Source: Erysipelotrichaceae bacterium
GTDB lineage: Bacteria; Bacillota; Clostridia; TANB77; CAG-508
Length of the DNA stretch: 63,165 nt
Direction: 5' to 3'
Assembly: GCA_021769225.1 (NCBI GenBank)
Contig: JAETTH010000004.1
Location: 1 to 63,165, forward strand
Positions 33,503-41,939 of the stretch are shown one piece after another. Under the pieces are notes generated by a model. The model saw only the letters and a program-made list of their open reading frames with translations, made no database searches and was not told the DNA's origin. Made by a program: the position numbers and the translations under genes. Each line of letters opens with the position of its first letter. The first letter of the stretch is position 1.

Positions 33503-35842
33503 TTGAAATATATTGATAAATTTTTGAAATACTTAAAAACAGATCGAAACACATTTGTAACATATATTTTAACACTAATCACCATCTACATAGCAGTAGA
33601 TCGAATTGTTGAAATGTTATTTTTAGTCTTTACAGGAATTTCACTTTCCTACTGGGGACCAATTACATATACTTTGGCATTAGCCTGTCCGGTATTTGCC
33701 TTCCTATTTGGATTCGCTTCCAAATTTATCACACATGCACACATGAAAATATCCTTACTACACTTATATTGCGTTACCCTATACTTAATTGCGATATCCA
33801 TGTTCATGCAATGGTTAAATGAAGGTATCTGGCTATTCCTATTATCTGTACCTAACTATGCAACATTAGCAACAGAATTTAGTGAACTATTCCAGCCAGC
33901 ACTAACAGCAATTGCCTTATTCTTACCATTAACAACTTTCTATCCATTATTTAAATGGTTATATGGCTCTATCAACGATACAAACGATATTAGAGATTCC
34001 ATTATGGACTTTGGTGGTATCAGCCTTGCAAATACAAAAGAAGGAACAGGACCATATACATGTGAAGTTGCACTATGTAAAGACAATGATACTGGTGCTA
34101 TTATCAAAATACCAGAAATCAGAAGATATGAATCTCTACTTGTTGTTGGAAACTCTGGCTCAGGAAAAACATCCATGATTTTTGAACCAATGATGGCAAG
34201 AGACATGGAAAAGAAACACTTCTTTAAAGAAATGTCAAAAGAAATGGGCTTCACTGCATTAAAAACAGGAATTGCTTCTTTAAATTGCCCATATGATAAC
34301 GAATATATTAATAAAAATTTTAATTTAAATATGTTAACACCAAATCCAAATAAAATTGCATTATACAAAGCATATATGAAAAAAATGATTTATGCTACGG
34401 CAGGAGATGGAAAAATTATTTACCGAAACTTAGGAATCACTTCAGTTTCACCAGATTACGAATCAACCTCTCGTATGATTGATGTAGCAAATAACTTTAA
34501 CTTAAAAGTAAACATCATTGACCCGGCAAATCCAGACTCACCTGGATTAAACCCATTTGTATATGATGACCCAAGTCATACAGCCATTGCAATTTCATCT
34601 GTATTAAGATCAATGTATGCAACATCTCATACAGATGTAGAAGAAGCATTTCATCAAAACGTAGCAATGCAAGCAATTGAGAATATTTCTATTCTATTAA
34701 AAGAAATGTACCCAAGACTACATGAAGATGACTTACCAAACCTTAGTGATATTTTAGACATGTTAAACGACTTCTCACTAGTAGAAGACATGTGTCATAA
34801 ACTAGAAGAAGATCCAGAATTAAAAGAACAATATAAAGCTCAACTTGCATACTTTAAAAAGAACTTTTATCAAGATGGAAGTGCAAAAGCAGATACTGAA
34901 AAATATGTATATTCTGCAACAACACAATTAGATAACTTACTTCGTTATTCTGGAGTAAAAAATATCTTATGCAATCGTACCAATAACATCAATTATGATA
35001 AAGCATTAGAAAACGGAGAAATCACACTAGTATGTACAAGAAGAGGGGATTTAGGAGAAGCTACCAGCAAAGCCTTTGGACTATTCTTTATCCTATTAAT
35101 GCAATACTCTGTTCTAAGACGTCCTGGAAATGAAAGTACAAGAATTCCTCATTTTTTATACATTGATGAATTCCCAGACTATATTTGTAAAGCAACAAGC
35201 TCTATTTTTACATTATATAGAAAATATAGAGTTGCACCAGTCATTTCTGCACAAAACTTAGATCAATTAGGAAATAAAAATAACTCTAAATTTAGACAAA
35301 CTATTTTATCGAACTGTGCTAACAAAGTTGTATTTGGAAATAACACACCAGAAGACAACGAGTGGTGGTCAGCTGAATTCGGTACTAAGAGAAAATGGAA
35401 ATTCAAAAACGATTACCATACAAATCCTGCTAAGGGTGAACCTGGTTATGATGAAAAATATGCACAAATCGAGTGGGGCTGGACAGAATACTTTAAACCA
35501 CAAAAAATTCAAACCCTTAAATTTAAAAACTGTGCTTATAAAATAAGAGACATTAAAGGAAAATCTGTTATTGGTCCTGGTTCTGTTGACTTCTTAGAAT
35601 CCAAATTCAAAGAGCCACAAGATGATAAAAACTATAACTTTGAAAAATTCACAAAAGGAATTGCAGAAGATAAACATGATACAAAAAGAAAACATAAAAA
35701 CAAAGTATTAGGCAGTGACTATAAAACTGATTTAAGAGGAGATATTGACCCAATTAGAACAGATGAAAGTGATACAAACTTTTTACTAAATAATGATGAT
35801 GCCATTATCTATAACTTAAAAAAAGGAAATCCTAATGGATAA
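33503..35842 (+). CDS. Orphan TraG/VirD4-like membrane ATPase
   Basis: 779 aa. Four hydrophobic segments lie in residues 15-155, then a RecA-like ATPase: Walker A VVGNSGSGKTSMIFEPM at about 212, a conserved TraG-type LNPFVYDDP near 350, and Walker B HFLYIDEFPDYI near 551 followed by SIFTLYRKYRVAPVISAQNL. The Gln and the FGNNTPEDNEWWS region match coupling proteins of type IV secretion. The start is TTG; the first ATG would remove the first membrane helix. No relaxase or channel gene is adjacent; it is convergent with a winged-helix gene. Conjugative coupling elsewhere in the genome or a non-conjugative use are both possible. Confidence 0.82.
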   Translation: MKYIDKFLKYLKTDRNTFVTYILTLITIYIAVDRIVEMLFLVFTGISLSYWGPITYTLALACPVFAFLFGFASKFITHAHMKISLLHLYCVTLYLIAISMFMQWLNEGIWLFLLSVPNYATLATEFSELFQPALTAIALFLPLTTFYPLFKWLYGSINDTNDIRDSIMDFGGISLANTKEGTGPYTCEVALCKDNDTGAIIKIPEIRRYESLLVVGNSGSGKTSMIFEPMMARDMEKKHFFKEMSKEMGFTALKTGIASLNCPYDNEYINKNFNLNMLTPNPNKIALYKAYMKKMIYATAGDGKIIYRNLGITSVSPDYESTSRMIDVANNFNLKVNIIDPANPDSPGLNPFVYDDPSHTAIAISSVLRSMYATSHTDVEEAFHQNVAMQAIENISILLKEMYPRLHEDDLPNLSDILDMLNDFSLVEDMCHKLEEDPELKEQYKAQLAYFKKNFYQDGSAKADTEKYVYSATTQLDNLLRYSGVKNILCNRTNNINYDKALENGEITLVCTRRGDLGEATSKAFGLFFILLMQYSVLRRPGNESTRIPHFLYIDEFPDYICKATSSIFTLYRKYRVAPVISAQNLDQLGNKNNSKFRQTILSNCANKVVFGNNTPEDNEWWSAEFGTKRKWKFKNDYHTNPAKGEPGYDEKYAQIEWGWTEYFKPQKIQTLKFKNCAYKIRDIKGKSVIGPGSVDFLESKFKEPQDDKNYNFEKFTKGIAEDKHDTKRKHKNKVLGSDYKTDLRGDIDPIRTDESDTNFLLNNDDAIIYNLKKGNPNG

Positions 35843-35857
35843 AAAACTTAGAAATCA

Positions 35858-35893
35858 AAAAAATAGAGACCAGATATCTGATCTCTATTTTTT
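35858..35893. terminator. Bidirectional terminator between convergent genes
   Basis: Arms AAAAAATAGAGA/TCTCTATTTTTT with further pairing inside (CAGATATCTG), between the TraG-like gene and the winged-helix gene. Confidence 0.85.
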
Positions 35894-35898
35894 ATCAT

Positions 35899-36840
35899 TT
35901 ATAATCCTAATAATTTCACTTTAATATTTTCCATCTTATATTTATTCGTTGTCTCATCTAATTTAAACTCAACTAAAGTATCTTCTAAGGTCTCATTATT
36001 TTGTCTTAAATCAGTTGTATAATATAACTTCACATTCTTAGGCTCTAAGGAATTAACAACAATATTTTTAAACACCTCTGCCATATGTCTTTCATCTTCA
36101 CATACTAAAATTAATTGGGGCATTGTTTGAAAACCTGCATCCATTGGCTGAAAATTCTCATAAAAATCTTGATATAATTTCATCTTATCTTGTAATTTCT
36201 TTTCCCAGTCCTCTTCTCTTCTTATAACTTCAAACAAGAAAACTATTGATTTCTGGTTCTTTGTTAATTTTACGCTACCCCCACTTGCTTTAAATTGCTT
36301 TCCAGCCATTTTAGCAACCAATGGTGGTTTAACCATATAAGAATCAAAAGCAGCTACTTTTCTTAAATATGCAATAATCGTTTGATTTCCAGCTAATCTC
36401 TTTTTAATCATTGGCACTGGCTTTGTATTATCGGTTGGTTGCCATTTACACTCGGTTCCTCTAGAATTTAATAAATATTTACCCATTTTCTCTAAGCAAT
36501 AAATACGATAAATTCCTTTTCCATCCTCAGAATTAAAATAATATCTAGTTAAAATCTTTGATTTTACTAATTGCTCTAATTTATTATTTAACTTATCTTG
36601 AGACTTAACATCAATTCCCTTCCACTCAAGCATTTGAAAAATCTGTCTAGAAGTAATGAACTCAAATTCATTTACCAATTCCAAAATAGAAAAATGTAAT
36701 TCATTAATATGTCCAATATTAATCTTATGAATAATCTGATTCATTGATACATATCCATCTTTTCCATCAAAAGTCTTAATTTCTCCTTCTCTTACTGCAA
36801 ATGGTGACACAGTCGTTTTTATTTCATTATCTTCAACCAT
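35899..36840 (-). CDS. Winged-helix protein (replication-relaxation-like)
   Basis: 313 aa. Residues 45-120 form a winged helix (SILELVNEFEFITSRQIFQML... KILTRYYFNSEDGKGIYRIY), followed by a domain with FLFEVIRREEDWEKKLQDKMKLY and QLILVCEDERHMAEVFKNI, a pattern shared with replication-relaxation family proteins of mobile elements, which have a restriction-endonuclease-like core. Convergent with the TraG-like ATPase; the two share a terminator. AGGAGG before the ATG. Functional partnership with the ATPase is inferred from context only. Confidence 0.62.
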   Translation of the reverse strand: MVEDNEIKTTVSPFAVREGEIKTFDGKDGYVSMNQIIHKINIGHINELHFSILELVNEFEFITSRQIFQMLEWKGIDVKSQDKLNNKLEQLVKSKILTRYYFNSEDGKGIYRIYCLEKMGKYLLNSRGTECKWQPTDNTKPVPMIKKRLAGNQTIIAYLRKVAAFDSYMVKPPLVAKMAGKQFKASGGSVKLTKNQKSIVFLFEVIRREEDWEKKLQDKMKLYQDFYENFQPMDAGFQTMPQLILVCEDERHMAEVFKNIVVNSLEPKNVKLYYTTDLRQNNETLEDTLVEFKLDETTNKYKMENIKVKLLGL

Positions 36841-36885
36841 GAAAAATTCCTCCTTGCTATTTTTATTTTATTGTAATAGCTCACT

Positions 36886-37434
36886 TTATTCTATTTTTCT
36901 TTTCTCTTGTTGCTCTTGTAGAATAACTAATTTTACCTTCTTCTTCTCTGGTATAATCTTTTTTATATAAACATCTACCATTTTCCCATATTCTACATCC
37001 TCTCGGTACTCTGCAAGTCCTACTAGATTAGGTGTTAATTCCACAAAAATACCATTTTTATAGTTATCTGCTTCCTTTACAATTCCTTTGACTTTACTAC
37101 CTTCACGAAAAGTCTTAATATTCTCTTCCCAAGAACCTAATAGCTCTTTATGAGTAAGTAAAATATGGTTTGTTTTTCTATCTATAGATTTTACCATAAC
37201 TTCCACTTTTTGTCCAATTTTAAATCTCTCATATGGTGTTTTTATTCGAGATATAGAAATATCTTCAATATGCAAAAGCCCTACTCTGTTTTTAGCAATC
37301 TCAATAAATGCCCCATATGGCTGAATACTTTTGACAATTCCTTCATATCGATTTCCTACTTTTATTTCATCATCATCCAATGATTTTGAAAAATAACTCT
37401 GGTAACTCATATCTTTTGTAATCTCCTTTATCAT
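36886..37434 (-). CDS. Protein with two S1 RNA-binding domains
   Basis: 182 aa. The first S1 domain (about 27-90: GNRYEGIVKSIQPYGAFIEI...VGLLHIEDIS) is canonical; the second (about 105-170: GSKVKGIVKEADNYKNGIFVEL) is less so. Likely binds mRNA or ribosome. It starts immediately after the rluB stop codon. An alternative ATG 8 codons in (37410) has AAAGGAG 12 bp upstream and could be the true start. Confidence 0.8.
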   Translation of the reverse strand: MIKEITKDMSYQSYFSKSLDDDEIKVGNRYEGIVKSIQPYGAFIEIAKNRVGLLHIEDISISRIKTPYERFKIGQKVEVMVKSIDRKTNHILLTHKELLGSWEENIKTFREGSKVKGIVKEADNYKNGIFVELTPNLVGLAEYREDVEYGKMVDVYIKKIIPEKKKVKLVILQEQQEKRKIE

Positions 37435-38163
37435 CTATTTTCCTAATAAATGACTCACTTCTTCCTTTGATAAATATCGCCATGTACCTAACTTTAAATC
37501 TTTTACAGTAATATTTCCTATTTTACTACGATGAAGTGCTAACACTTTTTTATCAATTGCCTCGCACATCCTTCTTATCTGTCTATTTTTCCCCTCATGA
37601 ATTGTAATTTCAAGCCTTGATTGATTTTTCTCTAAATCCGTCTTTAAAATCTTCACCTTAGCTTTTCTTGTTTGATATCCATCATCTAGCTCAACACCTT
37701 CTATTAAATGCTCTTGTTCTTGTTTGGTTACAATTCCCTTTAATGTTACAGTATAAGTCTTTTCTATTTCATGCTTTGGATGAGTCACTTGATAAACAAA
37801 ATCACCATCATTTGTTAAAATTAAAGCACCTGATGTATACATATCTAGTCTTCCTACAGGAACAACTCTCTGTTTCACACCCTTTACCAAATCGAGTACC
37901 GTTTCTCTTCCAAACTGATCTTGTGCTGTTGTCACATATCCAATTGGTTTATTTAATAAAACATAGACAAAGTCTTGATCACTATATTTTACTTCTTTTC
38001 CCTCATACTCTACTTTATCTTTTTTAGGATCTACCTTTACACCAAGAGTTTGTACTACAACACCATTTACTTTTACTTTTCCTTCTAAAATCAGACCCTC
38101 TGCTTTTCTTCTAGAAGCAATTCCACTATCTGCTAAATATTTCTGTAATCGAATTTCTTCCAT
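37435..38163 (-). CDS. rluB: 23S rRNA pseudouridine synthase, RsuA/RluB family
   Basis: 242 aa. An N-terminal S4 domain (IRLQKYLADSGIASRRKAEGLI) precedes the catalytic domain with VGRLDMYTSGALILTNDGD, whose Asp is the nucleophile, and EGKNRQIRRMCEAI. It converts a specific rRNA uridine (by homology to RluB, U2605 in E. coli numbering) to pseudouridine. Two bases after rluD-type gene; start supported by GAGGGG. Confidence 0.88.
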   Translation of the reverse strand: MEEIRLQKYLADSGIASRRKAEGLILEGKVKVNGVVVQTLGVKVDPKKDKVEYEGKEVKYSDQDFVYVLLNKPIGYVTTAQDQFGRETVLDLVKGVKQRVVPVGRLDMYTSGALILTNDGDFVYQVTHPKHEIEKTYTVTLKGIVTKQEQEHLIEGVELDDGYQTRKAKVKILKTDLEKNQSRLEITIHEGKNRQIRRMCEAIDKKVLALHRSKIGNITVKDLKLGTWRYLSKEEVSHLLGK

Positions 38164-38165
38164 CT

Positions 38166-39092
38166 TTACCCCTCATCTTTCTCTTCTCGATTTTTTAATT
38201 GCTCTAAAACTTGTTCAAAATAAGCTGGTAATTTTGCTTCTAATATCATTTTTTCTCCTGTTGTCGGATGAGAAAATTCAAGTCTTCTGGCATGTAACAT
38301 TTGTCCTTCTATTCCAAACTCATTTTTCCCATTGGAATATACCATATCTCCTACAACAGGATGTCCAATTTCGGCCATATGGACACGAATTTGGTGTGTT
38401 CTTCCTGTTTCAATTCTTATTTCTAATAAAGTATATTTGTCATATCGTTTTAATACTTTAAAATGGGTAATTGCATCTTTTCCATCTTTATCCACTGCCA
38501 TTTTTTTTCTATCCTTTTTACTTCTTGCAATTGGCATATGAATCGTTGCTTCCTTTTCTTTGATAATGCCTCTTACTAAAGCAATATAGGTCTTCTTGAC
38601 CTCATGATTTTTAATTTGCTCACTTAGATGAATATGAGTCAAATCATTTTTCGCTACCATAATAATACCAGAAGTATCTTTATCCAAGCGATGCACAATA
38701 CCAGGTCTAATTTCTCCTCCAATTCCAGACAAACTTCCTTTGCATAATGCCATTACTGCATTTACTAAAGTCCCATCTGGATTTCCATCTGCAGGATGAA
38801 CGACCATCCCCTTTGGTTTATTAATTACAACCATATCTTGATCCTCATAAATCACTTCTAAAGGAATCTCTTGCGCTTTAATAGAAGTCTCCTTTGCAGG
38901 AAGCTCTTGTACTACAATTTTATCCCCTTCTTGTACTTTATAGGAAGGCTTTACCTCTTTTCCATTTACCAAAATATTTTTCTCTTCCAATAACCTTTGA
39001 ATAGCAGAACGTGAAAACTCTGGTCTTTTTTCTGGGATATATCGATCAATACGGATATTAACTTCTTCTTTTTCTACAACGATTTCTTTCAA
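38166..39092 (-). CDS. rluD: Pseudouridine synthase, RluD/RluA family
   Basis: 308 aa. S4 domain (RIDRYIPEKRPEFSRSAIQRL) then the catalytic motif HRLDKDTSGIIMVAKND and RTHQIRVHMAEIGHPVVGD. Probably modifies the helix 69 uridines of 23S rRNA. TTG start with GAGGAT upstream, one base after the lspA stop. Adjacent to lspA in many Firmicutes. Confidence 0.9.
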   Translation of the reverse strand: MKEIVVEKEEVNIRIDRYIPEKRPEFSRSAIQRLLEEKNILVNGKEVKPSYKVQEGDKIVVQELPAKETSIKAQEIPLEVIYEDQDMVVINKPKGMVVHPADGNPDGTLVNAVMALCKGSLSGIGGEIRPGIVHRLDKDTSGIIMVAKNDLTHIHLSEQIKNHEVKKTYIALVRGIIKEKEATIHMPIARSKKDRKKMAVDKDGKDAITHFKVLKRYDKYTLLEIRIETGRTHQIRVHMAEIGHPVVGDMVYSNGKNEFGIEGQMLHARRLEFSHPTTGEKMILEAKLPAYFEQVLEQLKNREEKDEG

Positions 39093-39093
39093 T

Positions 39094-39615
39094 CTACTCT
39101 ATCCTCTTCTCTTTTTTATTTTCTACTTTCTTTTGTATTTCTTCCCAAGAAAACATAGCAAATGTAAAAGCTAAGCAAACCCATCCTAGAACAATATACA
39201 CATCTGCGAAATTAAATTTGGGGAATGATATTGCTACAATATCAATAAAATCAACTACATAGCCACGGAAAATGCGATCAATTAAATTGCTAAATCCTCC
39301 TGCTAAGATAAGGCTTAAAAAAGCCTTTGTTTTATCATCTACTCTTTCATTTTGAGTACATAAGAATCGTATAATAATTCCAAGCACTACTATATTAGTA
39401 ACAATAAAACTAAAAGTACTATCTTGTCCTACTCCAAAAGCTCCTCCTCGATTTTCTACAATAGTAAAGTTTAAAACTCCAGGTATCATCTCTTCTGACT
39501 TTTGAATTGTTCCTAATACCAAAAATTTTGTAATCTGATCAATTATAATTAATAATATAATTAGCAGGATTATTAAAATATTTTTCCTTCTAAGTATTTC
39601 TTGATTAGGTTTCAT
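39094..39615 (-). CDS. lspA: Lipoprotein signal peptidase
   Basis: 173 aa membrane aspartic protease (signal peptidase II) that cuts diacylated prolipoproteins. Catalytic Asp residues are in SNLIDRIFRGYVVDFIDI and FNFADVYIVLG; ENRGGAFG is also conserved. Four hydrophobic helices. AAGGAT before the ATG. Confidence 0.94.
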   Translation of the reverse strand: MKPNQEILRRKNILIILLIILLIIIDQITKFLVLGTIQKSEEMIPGVLNFTIVENRGGAFGVGQDSTFSFIVTNIVVLGIIIRFLCTQNERVDDKTKAFLSLILAGGFSNLIDRIFRGYVVDFIDIVAISFPKFNFADVYIVLGWVCLAFTFAMFSWEEIQKKVENKKEKRIE

Positions 39616-39634
39616 TTACTATCCTTCTTGTCTA

Positions 39635-41332
39635 TTATATTTCTCTTTCATAGATAATAAAATGATCATCCTGATATAGCTCTTTGTAATTATTATCTCT
39701 TGATAAGAATAGGTTTAGTTTTGCATTTTTGGTTACAATGACGTGTGTAATTCCATATTTTTTAAAAATATCTTCATAATATACATTAATATTAGAAACA
39801 TTTATAAAGTCTGAGAAAATATCTCTTCCTTCATATTTTCCCTCTTCATTTTTTGTTCCATTAAATTCTGGCGCATATAGATCTGCTCTAGAATCAATAA
39901 ATACTGGAATTCCCCTAAATAATAGATAACTTCCGTAATTATATTCGTTATACAATTTCATTGTTGATATGTCTATGTTATTTAAAATATAGTCTGCAGC
40001 TTCCACTGGGTAAGATGATGTACTAACAATACTATTATTAATCTTTGGTCTGATAAAGTATAAAGCTAAAACAACAATTACTAATATAGTAATCACTTTC
40101 CCAATCCAAGTTGTTAAAAATTGTATTACCTTTTGAGTTACTTCCTTGTCATACTTATCACATAAATAGCAAACCAATCGATTTAAAATAACAGATCCAA
40201 TTAAAACAAACATAGAAATCTGTCTTCTTTGCATAAATGCTAATAGTAATAATCCCCCAAGCATAAATAAATCTTTTAATGTTATTTTTGCATCTGTAAA
40301 AATTAAGATTGCTAAAAATAGTACTAAAATGCAAATAAACTCTTTGTCATTAATTAATGTTAATGGTTGATGTTCACTAATACTATTGGTTGTATTTCCT
40401 TCCATTGTTTTTATTAGATAAGTATATGGAGTATCACCAAGCGGTGTTAAAAATCCAGTAAATAAACAAATAATCATAATAACAATTAACCATTTTACAG
40501 CTGGATTTTTTTGTAGTTTTAAGCGGTATGGATGCTTCCTTTCTTCTTGTCTTCTTATTTTTGTTTTTTCTAGTTTTGCTTCCTGTTTGTTTAAATTTTC
40601 CTGAACTTTTGCTAACTTTTCTTGTAATTTTTGATATTCAGCACTTTCATTTGCTATTGCTTGCATTTTCTTTTCTAATTTTAATAGTTTTATTTTAGAA
40701 GATTTAATCATTAACTTTTTCAAAAAATCAGAATCTGCAATTAAGCAAATAATGTATTCTGCGATATATGGTAAATATAAAACAAAATAGAAAGGAAATA
40801 CTGCTAAATGGACATTAGCAATAATAATTGGAATAATAATTAGTCCAATCGCATATCTTTTCTTTTTGGTTTCTAAGAATTTTTCAATCAATAAAATTGT
40901 TAAAATAAATAAAGTAAAGGTTACAAGTTGGGCTCTTGCTGCCACAAAGTTTCTTAAAATATACATAACTCCTATTGTAATTAAAAAGGAAGTTAATTGA
41001 TTCTTACTTAATTTCATATTTACAAAATAAACAGCAAGTCCAAGTATACAAGAAAGCACTGCTGTAGCTACATAGATAGCAGGAAATCCTCCTAAATAGT
41101 TATATACTAAATAGGTTCCTACATCATATAACCAATGTGGATAGGTATAAGCTAAATTTTCATGCCATGAAAATGGATCTTGCATATCAATTCCATTTTG
41201 CATGATATGCTCTCCTATTTTGATTGTATAATAAGTATCATTTTGTAGCGTAATAGGTGTAATAGAAATACAGAAAATAATAATTGCAAATATTACCAAA
41301 ATATTAAATTTCATTTTTGTTTTCTTATCCAT
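39635..41332 (-). CDS. GT-C-like multi-pass membrane protein with coiled-coil insertion
   Basis: 565 aa, about 11 hydrophobic segments. N-terminal NDTYYTIKIGEHIMQNGIDM and a following WLYDVGTYLVYNYLGG resemble the first luminal loop of GT-C membrane glycosyltransferases. Residues 200-265 are a long charged coiled coil (KLEKKMQAIANESAEYQKLQ...) inserted between membrane helices. The C-terminal 130-residue domain contains PVFIDSRADLYAPEF, a motif seen in related proteins. Substrate unknown. First gene of the lspA operon, with AAAGGAG. Confidence 0.62.
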   Translation of the reverse strand: MDKKTKMKFNILVIFAIIIFCISITPITLQNDTYYTIKIGEHIMQNGIDMQDPFSWHENLAYTYPHWLYDVGTYLVYNYLGGFPAIYVATAVLSCILGLAVYFVNMKLSKNQLTSFLITIGVMYILRNFVAARAQLVTFTLFILTILLIEKFLETKKKRYAIGLIIIPIIIANVHLAVFPFYFVLYLPYIAEYIICLIADSDFLKKLMIKSSKIKLLKLEKKMQAIANESAEYQKLQEKLAKVQENLNKQEAKLEKTKIRRQEERKHPYRLKLQKNPAVKWLIVIMIICLFTGFLTPLGDTPYTYLIKTMEGNTTNSISEHQPLTLINDKEFICILVLFLAILIFTDAKITLKDLFMLGGLLLLAFMQRRQISMFVLIGSVILNRLVCYLCDKYDKEVTQKVIQFLTTWIGKVITILVIVVLALYFIRPKINNSIVSTSSYPVEAADYILNNIDISTMKLYNEYNYGSYLLFRGIPVFIDSRADLYAPEFNGTKNEEGKYEGRDIFSDFINVSNINVYYEDIFKKYGITHVIVTKNAKLNLFLSRDNNYKELYQDDHFIIYEREI

Positions 41333-41423
41333 ATGTAATCTCCTTTATTTTTATGTATTTTATCTTTCGCCATTATATCAAAAAGTAGTTAAAAAGGACA
41401 GCTTTTTAACTACTTTTCTTAAA

Positions 41424-41432
41424 ATATTTTCT
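41424..41432. repeat. Left target-site duplication of the MITE
   Basis: ATATTTTCT, identical to 41931-41939 on the other side. Confidence 0.75.
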
Positions 41433-41930
41433 TTGGTGAATTGTAAAAGTAAAATATAGTTTAGATATTAAATAATATATTTCACTATTACACTAATGTT
41501 AATGTAATACTAACATCCACTTATTGTCAATGAAAGAAATGTATAAAATGAGCATTCTTCTTGACTTTTCTGCTTTATGCCATTTCTGTAATTGACAATA
41601 CATTCATTTTATAATGTTATTTGGTGTTAATCACATAAATATCGATTAACACCTTACTAACTATAAAAAAATGTGATATAATAACATAAATTAAGTACAT
41701 AGTTATTTTTATAACATATTTAAGCAAAGTAGATTTTAGTCTTACATTAAAAAATTCTAATTCGATTTTGCTTATTTGTTATACTCATTTTTTATTAAAT
41801 TCGATGTTAAATTTACACTAAAACAATTAATTTTTAAATTTTAAACAGTATAAATTCATTTATTTCTAGCCATTAATCTTACACTTGACGTTAGTTTTAC
41901 AAACTATATTTTACTTTTACAATTCACCAA
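41433..41930. mobile_element. 498-bp MITE with 30-bp terminal inverted repeats
   Basis: Ends 41433-41462 and 41901-41930 are perfect 30-base inverted copies beginning TTGGTGAATTGTAAAAG. It is flanked by a 9-bp duplication, has no ORF above 60 codons, and holds an internal hairpin at about 41625-41654 (GGTGTTAATC/GATTAACACC). It is a non-autonomous transposon; the parent family is not identified. It inserted directly beside the cadA stop codon. Confidence 0.88.
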
Positions 41931-41939
41931 ATATTTTCT
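41931..41939. repeat. Right target-site duplication of the MITE
   Basis: ATATTTTCT; its last base abuts the cadA stop codon (41940-41942). Confidence 0.75.

Noticed and set aside
33390-33575. Minus-strand frame overlapping the TraG-like start.
   Set aside because: No ribosome site; it overlaps the promoter and N-terminus of a clear gene.
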